Origin: Candidatus Tectomicrobia bacterium
Lineage (GTDB): Bacteria; UBA8248
Assembly: GCA_016192135.1 (NCBI GenBank)
Contig: JACPUR010000038.1
Span: 134,157-198,156 of the forward strand
Reading direction: 5' to 3'
Length of the DNA: 64,000 bases
Below are positions 53,299 through 62,037 of this stretch, piece by piece. The translations under genes were made by a program, and so were the position numbers. Numbering within the stretch: the first letter of the stretch is position 1; each line of letters begins with the position of its first letter. The notes beneath the pieces are model-generated. The model worked only from the letters and a program-made list of their open reading frames with translations. It had not been told where the DNA came from and made no database searches.

Positions 53299-53630
53299 GG
53301 TCGAACTCAAGAGCCGGTTCCTCCAAACAATATTGTTCGAATGCGCAAATACGCGAGAATCCCCCTCACTCGCTTCTCCTGACAACTTTGGCGGCTCGCG
53401 CCATCAAGAAAATTGAGGGGCGGATATCCTTTGCCTGTATCCGGGGGGTTACCACTTCCCTCGGTGAGGAATTTATCTTGAGTCACTTGAGGAAAATAAT
53501 CAAGTCTTTTATTTTCGGACACTTTTATCCGCTTGATGCCGGCGGTCCGCGCCCCCGGTGGGGGCCCGCGTTGTCATTTCCGCCGAACTGACATAAGAAA
53601 CCGTGAACGATCCACCTTCCGGAGGCTCGC
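53299..53630. other. AT-richer divergent intergenic region
   Basis: 332 bp between the divergent desaturase and hydrolase genes. Markedly richer in A/T at 53460-53530 than its surroundings; contains imperfect repeats of CTTGAG/CTTGAT (53478-53503) that may hold a desaturase promoter. No gene or dispersed repeat seen. Confidence 0.5.
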
Positions 53631-54515
53631 ATGCCCGACATCCAGGTGAATGGGGTCCGCCTCAACTACGAGAGCCACGGGGCGGGAACGCCGCTGGTCT
53701 TCGTCCACGAGTTCGCGGGCGGCCAGAAGAGTTGGCTCGACCAGGTGCGCTTCTTCGGCCGCCGGTACAAAGTGGTGACCTACAACGCCCGCGGCTACCC
53801 CCCCTCCGAGGTCCCGCCCGACCCCGCCCAGTACAGCCAGGACATCGCCGTGGACGACCTGGCCAGCGTCATCCAGGGCCTGGGGCTCGCCCCCGCCCAC
53901 GTCGTGGGGCTCTCCATGGGGGGCTACGCCACCCTGCACCTGGGGCTGCGCTACCCCGAACTCGCCCGCTCCCTCGTGGTGGCCGGCTGCGGCTACGGCT
54001 CGGTGCCGGACCGGCAGGAGGCCTTCCGCCGGGAGGCGCTCGAGGCCGCCCGCCGCTTCGACGAGGACTTCGCCGGCTTCGCCGCCGCCTACACGGCGGG
54101 CCCCACCCGCCTCCAGCTCGAGCGCAAGGACCCCATCGCCTACAGGCGGTTCGTCGAAGGCTTCCGGGAGCACTCCCCCAAGGGCTCGGCCAACACCATG
54201 CGCGGGGTCCAGAGCCGCCGCCCCTCGGTCTACTCGCTGGAGGAGGGCCTCCGGAGGATGAACGTTCCCACCCTCATCCTCAGCGGGGACGAGGACGAGC
54301 CCTGCCTCGACCCGGGGCTCTTCCTCAAGCGGACCCTCCCGATGGCGGCCCTCATCACCTTCCCGAACGCGGGCCACCTCATCAACCTGGAGGAGCCGGC
54401 CCTGTTCAACCGGACGGTGCTGGACTTCATCACCGAGGTAGACGCGGGGCGCTGGCCCGCCCGCGACCCCCGCACCAAGACCCAGGCGGCGCTGTTCCAG
54501 GAAAAGAAAGGCTGA
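53631..54515 (+). CDS. alpha/beta hydrolase
   Basis: 294 residues, CGGAGG before the ATG. VNGVRLNYESHGAGTPLVFV, HEFAGGQKSW (HxF instead of HG oxyanion motif), nucleophile elbow GLSMGGYATLHL, acid region LILSGDEDEPCLDPG, catalytic His NAGHLINLEEPALFN. Resembles 3-oxoadipate enol-lactonase and non-heme peroxidase relatives. Cytosolic; substrate unknown. Precedes an SDR gene across a repeat, not in tight operon. Confidence 0.88.
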   Translation: MPDIQVNGVRLNYESHGAGTPLVFVHEFAGGQKSWLDQVRFFGRRYKVVTYNARGYPPSEVPPDPAQYSQDIAVDDLASVIQGLGLAPAHVVGLSMGGYATLHLGLRYPELARSLVVAGCGYGSVPDRQEAFRREALEAARRFDEDFAGFAAAYTAGPTRLQLERKDPIAYRRFVEGFREHSPKGSANTMRGVQSRRPSVYSLEEGLRRMNVPTLILSGDEDEPCLDPGLFLKRTLPMAALITFPNAGHLINLEEPALFNRTVLDFITEVDAGRWPARDPRTKTQAALFQEKKG

Positions 54516-54546
54516 TTGTGGCATCCAAACACGTTGTTGACTTGGC

Positions 54547-54668
54547 TTTCCCCTCTCCCCTCGGGAGAGGGTGGAGCATCCAAGCGGTGGCCGCTTGGAT
54601 GCTCCGGGCGAGGGAGGCCCGGCACCGCTGTCCCTCACCCCCGCCCCTCTCCCGGAGGGAGAGGGGAG
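54547..54668. repeat. CCCTCTCCC repeat with perfect 15-bp hairpin
   Basis: CCCCTCTCCCCTCGGGAGAGG and CCCCTCTCCCGGAGGGAGAGG stems flank GGAGCATCCAAGCGG-TGG-CCGCTTGGATGCTCC (54573-54605), an exact 15-bp inverted repeat with a 3-base loop, in the 240-bp gap 54516-54755. Confidence 0.8.
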
Positions 54669-54755
54669 AAAAGCTGGCGGGAACGCACTGAGGACCAGGC
54701 GCATGAGTGGACAACCAGTTTAGGCTTCACACCTTAATTCCCGGGGAGAGACGAG

Positions 54756-55520
54756 ATGCCGGGCAGGATGCTGGAAGGCGTGCGGGCCGTCGTGACCGGG
54801 GGCTCCTCCGGCATCGGCGCGGCCATCGCGCGCCGGTTCGCTTGCGAGGGGGCCTCCCTTTGGGTGGCCGGGGGAGCGAACGCCGAGGGCATGAAGGCCG
54901 CCGTCGAAGCCTGCAGGAAAGAGGGCGCGAAGGCCGGCGGGAAGAGCTACGACTTCGGCCGGGCGGCGCAGGCCGGGGAGGCGGTGCGCGAGGGGGCGGC
55001 CTTCCTCGGCGGGCTCGACGTGCTGGTGAACTGCCACGCCACCCGCTGCCACAAGCCCCTCGTCGAGTTCACCGACGAGGACATCGACCGCCTCTACGAG
55101 GTGAACGCCAAGTCCGTCTTCATCGCCTCCCGGGAGGCGGCCAAGATCATGCTCCCGCAGGGCAAGGGCCGCATCCTCATGATCGGCTCCATCGACGGCA
55201 TCCGGGGCGTGCCCGGCAACGCCCTCTACGGCGCCACCAAGACCTCGATGCACAACATGGCCAAGGCCTTCGCCGTGGAATTGGGGCCCAAGGGCATCCG
55301 CGTCAACTGCCTGGCCCCGGGGACGACCGAGAGCGAGCGCGTCAAGATCACCCACGCGAACCGGCCCGAGTACGCCGCCTCGAAGCTCCCCAACATCCCC
55401 GCCCGGCGCTTCGCCCAGCCCGAGGAGATGGCCGCCCTGGCCGCCTTCATGGTGTGCGGGGAGAACGATTTCATGAACGGCACGGTGGTGGTGAGCGACG
55501 GGGGCGTGCTGGCGGTGTGA
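54756..55520 (+). CDS. SDR-family oxidoreductase
   Basis: 254 residues, GGGAGAGA before the ATG. Classical SDR: TGGSSGIGAAIARRF cofactor motif, NCHATR (NxAx variant), GSIDGIRGVPGNALYGATKT with catalytic Ser, Tyr and Lys (YxxxK), VNCLAPGTTESERV, and C-terminal NDFMNGTVVVSDGG. NAD(P)-dependent dehydrogenase or reductase; substrate unknown. Convergent with a secreted hypothetical gene that begins 6 bases later. Confidence 0.9.
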   Translation: MPGRMLEGVRAVVTGGSSGIGAAIARRFACEGASLWVAGGANAEGMKAAVEACRKEGAKAGGKSYDFGRAAQAGEAVREGAAFLGGLDVLVNCHATRCHKPLVEFTDEDIDRLYEVNAKSVFIASREAAKIMLPQGKGRILMIGSIDGIRGVPGNALYGATKTSMHNMAKAFAVELGPKGIRVNCLAPGTTESERVKITHANRPEYAASKLPNIPARRFAQPEEMAALAAFMVCGENDFMNGTVVVSDGGVLAV

Positions 55521-55526
55521 GGGCCG

Positions 55527-56123
55527 TCAGGGGGTGATCGCCAGCTCCTTGAGCTCGTTGTCGCCGCCCAGGGGCTTGCCCTCGAAGTCGAGCACCCGGG
55601 CGAGGATCTTGCCCGCGCAGTTCATCTCGCGCTCGCCGAAGGCGTAGATGTCCTGGAAGCTGTCCTGGGGGACCTTCGGGCCCAGCGGGGCGGCGATGCC
55701 CACCGCGAGGAACCCCTGGCCCTGGGGAGAAAGCGAGAAGTCCGCGAGCCGCTTCGAGACCTCCCCCCAAAAGGAGGCCCAGCCCTGCGTCCTGAGCCGG
55801 GGGCTCACGTAGAGCTTGGGGCTCCCCTTCCCGTAGCAGCTCCCCACCCGCTCGATGACCACGAAGGCCACCCGCCCCGTCTCCAGCCGGAGCCGGCTGA
55901 AGAAGTAGATTACCCGCCTGCCGTTCCCGTCCTGGGGAAGCTGGGCGAGGGTGACGGAAGAGCGGTCTCCCACCGGCTCGGCGCAGGCCGCGCCGGGGCG
56001 CTTCAGGCAGAAGGTGGTCTCGAGAACGGAGGTCGCGGCCTGGGCGCCGGGGGCGGCGAGGAGGCCCATCAGGAGCGCCCCCAGGCCCGCGAGGGCCGCC
56101 GCGCGAAGCCGCCGAGCCCTCAT
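55527..56123 (-). CDS. secreted hypothetical protein
   Basis: 198 residues from ATG 56123; GGGGCGGG lies just upstream. Clear Sec signal (RRLRAAALAGLGALLMGLLA, cleavage near GAQAAT). Mature part with cysteines (TFCLKRPGAACAEP, GSCYGKG, MNCAGK), likely disulfide-bonded, and segments DGNGRRVIYFFSRLRLETGR and KVPQDSFQDIYAFGEREMNC. No family recognised. Separated by 16 bases from the OYE-like gene upstream, so probably the same transcript. Confidence 0.75.
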   Translation of the reverse strand: MRARRLRAAALAGLGALLMGLLAAPGAQAATSVLETTFCLKRPGAACAEPVGDRSSVTLAQLPQDGNGRRVIYFFSRLRLETGRVAFVVIERVGSCYGKGSPKLYVSPRLRTQGWASFWGEVSKRLADFSLSPQGQGFLAVGIAAPLGPKVPQDSFQDIYAFGEREMNCAGKILARVLDFEGKPLGGDNELKELAITP

Positions 56124-56139
56124 TCCCGCCCCCGTCCTT

Positions 56140-57207
56140 TCAATGGGCCCGGTGGTACGGGTCCGGGACGTAGGCCCATTCCTTGTGCCCCAGCGACGCC
56201 GCCGCCCGCTGCGGCCAGTAGGGGTCGCGCAGCATCTCGCGCGCGATGAAGACCACATCCGCCTCCCCGTTCCGCACGATCTGGTCCGCCTGCCAGGGCT
56301 GGGTGATCATGCCGACGGTGCCCGTGAGGACGCCGGCGGCCCGCCTCACCTCGCGCGAGAACTCCACCATGTAGCCCGGGCCGGCGGGGATCTTGGCCTT
56401 GGGCGTCCCCCCGCCGCCGCTGCAGTCGATGAGATCCACGCCCTCGTCCTTGAGGGTCCTAGCGAGCTCGATGGTCTCGGGGAGGGTCCAGCCTCCCTCC
56501 ATGAAGTCGGTGCAGGAGAGCCGGATGCCCAGGGGCCGGTCGTCCGGCCAGGCGGCGCGCACCTCGCGGACCGTCTCCACGGTGAAGCGTATGCGGTTCT
56601 CGAAGCTCCCGCCGTAGGCGTCGGCCCGCTGGTTCGACAGGGGGGAGTGGAAGCTGTGGATCAGGTAGCCGTGCCCCCCGTGGATCTCCAGCCACTCGAA
56701 GCCCGCCTCCTTGGCCCGCCGGGCGGCCTCGCCGAAGGCCTTCTGGACGGAGCGGATTTCCTCCACCGAAAGCGGCTTGGGCACGGGGGCGTTCTCGCCG
56801 AAGGGGATGGGGCTCGGCCCCACGATCTCCCAGGCGCCCTCCTCCTTGGAGAGGAAGTGCCCGCCCTCCCAGGTCCGGGCCTGGCTGGCCTTGCGGCCCG
56901 CGTGGGCGAGCTGAATGGCCGCCACAGCCTTGTGCTCCTTCACGAAGCGCGCGATGCGGGCCAGGGGCTCGACGTGCTCCTCGGACCAGATGCCCATGCA
57001 GCCGTGGGTGATCCGGCCCCGGCGCTCGACGCCCGTCGCCTCCACCATGACCAGGCCCGCCCCGCCCACGGCGCGGGAGCCCAGGTGGACGAGGTGCCAG
57101 TCCGTCGCCTTCCCTTCGACCGAGCTGTACTGGCACATGGGGGAGACGGCGATGCGGTTGCGCAGGGTCGCCCCGCGCACCGGGAGCTTATCGAACAGAT
57201 GAGGCAT
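56140..57207 (-). CDS. NADH:flavin oxidoreductase, old yellow enzyme family (YqjM/NamA-like)
   Basis: 355 residues. TIM-barrel flavoenzyme: LRNRIAVSPMCQYSSVEGKA, VMVEATGVERRGRITHGCMG, IQLAHAGRKASQARTWEGGH, WLEIHGGHGYLIHSFHSPLS, NQRADAYGGSFENRIRFTVE, IRLSCTDFMEGGW and ADVVFIAREMLRDPYWPQRA. Cys26 in SPMCQYSS and the HGGHGYL loop mark the thermophilic/YqjM-like subclass. Reduces activated alkenes with NAD(P)H through FMN. Cytosolic. Confidence 0.92.
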   Translation of the reverse strand: MPHLFDKLPVRGATLRNRIAVSPMCQYSSVEGKATDWHLVHLGSRAVGGAGLVMVEATGVERRGRITHGCMGIWSEEHVEPLARIARFVKEHKAVAAIQLAHAGRKASQARTWEGGHFLSKEEGAWEIVGPSPIPFGENAPVPKPLSVEEIRSVQKAFGEAARRAKEAGFEWLEIHGGHGYLIHSFHSPLSNQRADAYGGSFENRIRFTVETVREVRAAWPDDRPLGIRLSCTDFMEGGWTLPETIELARTLKDEGVDLIDCSGGGGTPKAKIPAGPGYMVEFSREVRRAAGVLTGTVGMITQPWQADQIVRNGEADVVFIAREMLRDPYWPQRAAASLGHKEWAYVPDPYHRAH

Positions 57208-57301
57208 TTCTTTTAACCCCTTGATTTTCCGCGTTCCCCTGGGCAGGGGAGTTCAATGGCCCCCCCGCACGGCGCCGCCCATGTTTTCCGCCCGGCTTGC
57301 C

Positions 57302-58090
57302 TCAGGGCGTGCCGCGGCGGCCGCCCCCGTCCATGTAGATGGAGCTCCCGAAGACGTAGGTGCAGACGTCCGAGGCGAGGAAGGCCGCCACGTTCGCCAC
57401 CTCCTCGGGCTCGCAGATGCGCCCCGCGGGGGTCCGCTTGCCCACCGCCGCCAGGATCTCCTCGACGTTCTTCCCCTCCTTCTTGGCCTGGGCCTGCAGG
57501 AGGTCGCGCGCCCGCTGGGTGTTGGTCATGCCCGGGCAGATGGTGTTGACCATGATGCCGTCCGGGGCGGCGGCGTCCGAGAGGGCGCGGGTCATGTTGA
57601 GGACGGCGATGTTGGCGAGGCTCGTGGGGATGTTCCCGCGCGCGGGGCTCGCCCCGGCGCCCCCGGCGATGTTCACGATGCGGCCCCACCTCTGCTTCTT
57701 CATGTGGGGGATGGCGAGCTGGGAGAGGCGCAGGTAGCCGAAAGACTTGAGCAGCAGGGCCTCCTCGATGATGTCCACCGGAAGATCGAGGATGTCGCCC
57801 CCGCGCGCGGCGCCGGCCGAGTTGATGAGGATGTCCACCCCGCCGAACTTCGAGACGGCCGAGTCCACCACCTTCTTGCAGCCGTCGAGGGAGGTCAGGT
57901 CCGCCGGGACCGGCATCCCCTCCCCGCCCGCCGCGTTCACTTCCTTCGCCACGTCTCCCAGGAGCTTCTCGTCCCGGGCCGTGACGCAGACGCGCGCGCC
58001 TTCCTTGGCCAGCGCCAGCGCGCAGCACCGGCCGATGCCCCGGCTCGCCCCGGTCACGATCGCCCGCTTCCCCTTCAAGCCCAAATCCAT
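57302..58090 (-). CDS. SDR-family protein lacking the YxxxK catalytic pair
   Basis: 262 residues from ATG 58090, GGAG six bases upstream. Cofactor motif TGASRGIGRCCALALAKEGA, NSAGAARGG (NNAG variant), VNIAGGAGA, PGMTNTQRAR, and C-terminal TYVFGSSIYMDGGG are normal SDR. Where Tyr-x3-Lys should lie, aligned by the conserved LNMTRAL helix, the sequence is TSLAN, so both catalytic residues are absent. Could bind NAD(P) without classical catalysis or use other residues. 94 bases upstream of the OYE-like gene on the same strand. Confidence 0.87.
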   Translation of the reverse strand: MDLGLKGKRAIVTGASRGIGRCCALALAKEGARVCVTARDEKLLGDVAKEVNAAGGEGMPVPADLTSLDGCKKVVDSAVSKFGGVDILINSAGAARGGDILDLPVDIIEEALLLKSFGYLRLSQLAIPHMKKQRWGRIVNIAGGAGASPARGNIPTSLANIAVLNMTRALSDAAAPDGIMVNTICPGMTNTQRARDLLQAQAKKEGKNVEEILAAVGKRTPAGRICEPEEVANVAAFLASDVCTYVFGSSIYMDGGGRRGTP

Positions 58091-58309
58091 GGATGGCTCC
58101 TCATGGAAGGGCCGCGCATCTCCGCGCGGCCGGATAGGCATCCCCCCCGGCGCGGAAGAAAGAGCCCCGCTTGCGGGCCTCCTCCTCCGGGGGCAGCTTG
58201 CCCATACGCACATCTATCCCCTCAGAGAGGGGGTAAAGATTATTTCTCCATGAAAACTCGATCGGTGGTCAAGGTTCCGGCGCGGAATTCCGCGGACGGG
58301 CACTCCCGA

Positions 58310-59554
58310 TCATCGCACCTTCACGTCCTTCGCGCCCAGGGGGTCCACCACCGGGGCGTCGACGGGGATCAGGTCCGCGTACTTGAGGCCGGTGGCCGTG
58401 TTGAAGACCACGACGCGATCCTGGCGCCCGAGGTCGCCGCGCTCCCGAAGGAGCCGGAGAGCGGCGACGCAGGCCCCGCCCTCGGGGCAGAGGAGGAGCC
58501 CCTCGGCCGCTCCAGCCTCCCGCTGTGCCGCGAACATGGCCTCGTCCGGGACGGCCACCGCCGTCCCCCCGCTCTGCCGGATGGCCCGCAGGCACAGGAA
58601 ATCGGCCAGCACCCGTGGAACCCGCAGCCCCGAGGCGTGGGTGCTCGGATGCTCCCAGAGCGAGGCCGCCTCCGCCCCCGCCTCGAAGGCGCGGACCAGC
58701 GGGGCGCACCCCTCGGCCTGGACCGAGATCATGCGCGGCCGGCGCGGGCCGATCCAGCCCAGCGCCTCCAGCTCGGCGAAGGCCCGCCACATGGCCACCA
58801 GGCCCGTCCCGCCGCCTGTAGGGTAGACGATGGCGTCGGGGACTTCCCCTCCCAGCTGTTCGACCAGCTCGTAGGCCATGGTCTTCTTTCCCTCGACGCG
58901 GTAGGGCTCCTTGAAGGTGGAGAGGTCGAACCATCCCTTCTCGGGCGCCCGCCGGGCCACGATCTCCCCGCACTGGTGGATGAAGCCCCGCACCACAGTG
59001 ACCTCCGCCCCGGCCAGGGTGCACTCCACCTTGTGGACGGCGGGCGCATCCACGGGCATGTAGATGTGGGCCCGCAGGCCCGCCCGGGAGGCGTAGGCCG
59101 CGGTCGCCCCCCCGGCGTTCCCCGCCGTGGGGATGGCCACCTCCCGCGCCCCCAGCAGGCGCGCCATGGTGAGGGCGGCGGAGAGGCCGCGCGCCTTGAA
59201 GCTCCCCGTCGGGAGCTGGCCCTCGTCCTTGACGAGCAGGCGCGGCAGCCCGACCCGGGCGCCCAGGCGCGGCACCTCGAGGAGCGGGGTCATTCCCTCG
59301 CCCAGGCTCACGATGGCTTCCGGCGAGGGGGCGGGCAGGACCTCGTGGTAGCGCCACATCCCGGGGGCCCGCCGGGCGGCGGCCTCGGGCCTCAGGGTGC
59401 GCGCCGCGGCCTCCAGGTCGTAGCGGGCGAGGAGGGGCGCTCCCGCCGGGCTCAGGTTCCGCAGCCGGTCCGCCGCGAACCGTTCCCCCGTGCGGGCGCA
59501 CTCGAGGTCCAGGAAGGCGGAGTAGCCTTTCACGACGCCGCTCTCGTGATTCAT
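58310..59554 (-). CDS. threonine synthase-like PLP-dependent enzyme
   Basis: 414 residues, MNHESGVVKGYSAFLDLECA as start. Fold-type II PLP enzyme: SLGEGMTPLLEVPRLG, LLVKDEGQLPTGSFKARGLS (Schiff-base Lys in GSFKARG), IPTAGNAGGATAAYASRAG, IVYPTGGGTGLVAM (phosphate loop), QAEGCAPLVRAFEAG and LLLCPEGGACVAAL. The N-terminal ECARTGERFAADRLRNLSP segment is the threonine-synthase/zinc-lobe-like start though with few Cys. Likely L-threonine synthase or a threonine/serine dehydratase-type relative. Upstream thrB/hom are not in the window. Confidence 0.85.
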   Translation of the reverse strand: MNHESGVVKGYSAFLDLECARTGERFAADRLRNLSPAGAPLLARYDLEAAARTLRPEAAARRAPGMWRYHEVLPAPSPEAIVSLGEGMTPLLEVPRLGARVGLPRLLVKDEGQLPTGSFKARGLSAALTMARLLGAREVAIPTAGNAGGATAAYASRAGLRAHIYMPVDAPAVHKVECTLAGAEVTVVRGFIHQCGEIVARRAPEKGWFDLSTFKEPYRVEGKKTMAYELVEQLGGEVPDAIVYPTGGGTGLVAMWRAFAELEALGWIGPRRPRMISVQAEGCAPLVRAFEAGAEAASLWEHPSTHASGLRVPRVLADFLCLRAIRQSGGTAVAVPDEAMFAAQREAGAAEGLLLCPEGGACVAALRLLRERGDLGRQDRVVVFNTATGLKYADLIPVDAPVVDPLGAKDVKVR

Positions 59555-60049
59555 GCTTGCCCTCTGGCGGAGGAACGACTTGAATTCTCATCCGGTCATG
59601 GCGCACGGGTCTTGCGAATAGCCCTTTGAAGGACCCGACTTTATCACAAACCTTGATCCACCGCTCGCCGAGCTCCGCCAGGCGCGCGAGCAGCCAGGCT
59701 TCTCCTGGCGCCGCGGGCAGGAGGATGGGCAGACGGAACTCCCCCCCGCCAAGGTCCCGCGCCGTCCCTCCTTCCCGCCTGATCGCGGCGCATCTCCTTG
59801 AAGCGCCCCCGCGGTTGCGCTAGCTTGGGCCGGACATGATCCTTCCGTTCCATTTCGCCCGGCCGCCCGCCCTGCGCCGGAGCCGGGCTTGACCGGCGGC
59901 AAGGGGAGGGCCACGCCAGTCACCGCCATCACCGTGACACGCCGGACAAAGCAGCCGGCTTCCCGCCGGGAGGTGGACCGCGGCGCGCACGAGCGCCGGA
60001 GATTGGCCTTTCCCTCTCGCACTTCATATACGCGCTTCCGGAGGATCCG
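59555..60049. other. gene-free divergent region
   Basis: 495 bp between the divergent threonine synthase-like and Ldh2-like genes. Two short open frames on opposite strands (59626-59823, 59644-59853) have arginine/proline-rich low-complexity translations and no ribosome sites, so they are judged non-coding. No dispersed repeat recognised. Confidence 0.5.
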
Positions 60050-61099
60050 ATGAGCCGCCGCATGCACCCCGAGGCCCTGGAGGGCTTCCTCGCCGCCGTT
60101 TTCCAGAAGCTCGGCCTCCCCGGGGGCGACGCCGCCTGGGTGGCCTCCACCCTGGTCCAGGCCGAGCTGCGAGGGGTATCGAGCCACGGCGTCATCCGCC
60201 TGCCGAACTACACCCGCCGCCTCGAGGCGGGCGCCGCCAACACCCGGCCCAACATCCGCGTCGAGAAGGACTGCGGCGCCCTCGCCCTCATGGACGGGGA
60301 CAACGGGATTGGGCAGGTGGTCTCGCGCCGGGCGATGGAGGAGAGCATCGCCCGGGCCGATCGGCACAACGTGGGGCTCGTGCTCGTCAAGGAGAGCAAC
60401 CACTTCGGGGCCGCCGCCACCTACGCCCTGATGGCCGCCGGGCGGGGGATGGCGGGCATCGTGACCACCACCACCATGAAGAACGTCGCCCCCCACGGCG
60501 CCCGGGCCCCCCTCATCGGGAACAACCCCATCGCCATCGCCCTGCCGGGAAATCCCCCTCTGTGCCTGGACATGGCGCTCAGCGTGGTGGCCCGGGGCTA
60601 CGTGCTCCAGGCGGCCCGGGCCGGGAAGAAGATCCCCGAGGGCTGGGGCCTGGACTCGGAGGGGAAGCCCACCACCGACCCCAACGAGGTGCTGAAGAGC
60701 GCCCTCCTCTCCCCCATCGCCGGGCACAAGGGGAGCGGCCTCTCCATCCTCATCGACGCCCTGCTGGCCGGGCTCGCCGGCTCGAACTTCAGCCACCAGG
60801 TGAGGGAGGTGGGCGATTACTCGGGCCCGAGCGGGGTGACCCACCTCTTCCTCTCCATCAAGATCGAGGCGCTGGTCCCCCTGGCCGCCTTCCGCGCCTC
60901 GATGGACGCCTTCTGCGGCGTCCTCCGGGCCGCCCCCAGGGCCATGGGCGTCGAGCGCATCTGGATGCCGGGCGAGATGGAGCTCGAGAAGGAGCGCGAG
61001 CGCCGGGAGAAGGGCGTCCCCCTCCCGCCCGAGCGCCTGCAGGAGATGGCCGAGATCGCCGGGAGGCTGGGCGTCCCCATGCCGGAGGCGGTGGGATGA
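60050..61099 (+). CDS. Ldh2-family malate/L-lactate dehydrogenase-like oxidoreductase
   Basis: 349 residues, GGAGG six bases upstream. Same family as the 39518 gene: LRGVSSHGVIRLPNYTRRLE (catalytic His), ALMDGDNGIGQVVSRRAMEE, KESNHFGAAATYALMAAGRG, NNPIAIALPGNPPLCLDMAL, KGSGLSILIDALLAGLAGSN, ERIWMPGEMELEKERERREK. NAD(P)-dependent 2-hydroxy-acid oxidoreductase of unknown substrate. Stop overlaps the next ATG by 4 bases, so translation is coupled to the inositol-monophosphatase-like gene. Confidence 0.92.
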   Translation: MSRRMHPEALEGFLAAVFQKLGLPGGDAAWVASTLVQAELRGVSSHGVIRLPNYTRRLEAGAANTRPNIRVEKDCGALALMDGDNGIGQVVSRRAMEESIARADRHNVGLVLVKESNHFGAAATYALMAAGRGMAGIVTTTTMKNVAPHGARAPLIGNNPIAIALPGNPPLCLDMALSVVARGYVLQAARAGKKIPEGWGLDSEGKPTTDPNEVLKSALLSPIAGHKGSGLSILIDALLAGLAGSNFSHQVREVGDYSGPSGVTHLFLSIKIEALVPLAAFRASMDAFCGVLRAAPRAMGVERIWMPGEMELEKERERREKGVPLPPERLQEMAEIAGRLGVPMPEAVG

Positions 61100-62037
61100 G
61101 CGATGCCCCCCGCCCCGAGGAGCTCGCCGCCTCCGCCGCCGAGTTCGCCCGGGGGGCGGGCGAGCTCCTCCTCGGCCTTTTCGGCAAGCGGGTCGAGGTC
61201 GAGTACAAGGACGCCGCCAAGACCGACCCCGTGAGCGAGGCCGACCTCGCCAGCCAGAACTTCCTCCAGCAGCGCATCCTCGGCCGCTACATCGGCCACG
61301 CCGTCCTCGGCGAGGAGAAACCCAAGGACGTGGAGGCGGCCCAGGCCGAGGGCGCCCAGATCGTCCCCGAGTACCTCTGGGTGCTCGACCCCCTGGACGG
61401 CACCAAGAACTTCCTGAACGGGCTCGCCGTCTGGGGATGCTCGGTGGGGGTCCTGCGCCGGGGCCGGCCCGTCGCCGGGGCCGTCTTCACCCCCGAGCCC
61501 CCGACCGTGGACTCGGCCGCCGGGGCCGGCGGCACCGTCTACCGCGCCTGGGAGGGCGGGGGCGCCTGGCGGGAGGAGCGCCCCATCCGGGTGGCCCCGG
61601 ACGAGAAGCCCACCGGCCAGCGCATCTCGAGCCTCCCGGGCTCCTACCTCACCCAGTACCGCCCGACCGGGCCCCTCAAGCAGAGCGGCCTGGGCGAGGT
61701 GCGGGCGCCCGGCTCCATCGCCTACGAGCTCGCCCTCGTGGCGCGGGGCGGGCTCCACTTCGCCCTCTTCGGGGCCCCGAGTATCTGGGACGTGGCGGCG
61801 GGGGTGCTCTTGGTGAAGGAGGCGGGCGGGCTCCCCCTCATCCGCCGCGGCGGGTCCGACTATTGGGACCCCCTCGTCAACTTCTTCCCGGAGGAGGACG
61901 AGTCCCCCCGGACCCTCGACCTCGCCCGCAAGTGGCGGCGCGCCATCCTGGTGGGCAACCCCGGCGTGAGCCGCTTCCTCGCCCAGAATCTGAGGAAGGT
62001 GAACCGCCCCGGCCTCTGGTTCAGGCGGCGGCGGTAA
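61096..62037 (+). CDS. inositol monophosphatase-family phosphatase
   Basis: 313 residues from ATG 61096. Motifs: TDPVSEADLASQNFL, VLGEEKPKD (metal Glu), WVLDPLDGTKNFLNGLAVWG (DPxDGTxNF), and SIWDVAAGVLLVKEAGG (WDxAxG). Mg2+/Li+-sensitive phosphomonoesterase family that includes IMPase, histidinol-phosphatase and CysQ-like enzymes; an insert of about 40 residues before the second metal motif is noteworthy. Coupled with an Ldh2-like dehydrogenase. Followed by element copy C. Confidence 0.9.
   Translation: MSDAPRPEELAASAAEFARGAGELLLGLFGKRVEVEYKDAAKTDPVSEADLASQNFLQQRILGRYIGHAVLGEEKPKDVEAAQAEGAQIVPEYLWVLDPLDGTKNFLNGLAVWGCSVGVLRRGRPVAGAVFTPEPPTVDSAAGAGGTVYRAWEGGGAWREERPIRVAPDEKPTGQRISSLPGSYLTQYRPTGPLKQSGLGEVRAPGSIAYELALVARGGLHFALFGAPSIWDVAAGVLLVKEAGGLPLIRRGGSDYWDPLVNFFPEEDESPRTLDLARKWRRAILVGNPGVSRFLAQNLRKVNRPGLWFRRRR

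Noticed and set aside
59626-59853. Two short open frames in the gap before the Ldh2-like gene
   Set aside because: Arg/Pro-rich translations, opposite strands overlapping, no ribosome site, no homology pattern.
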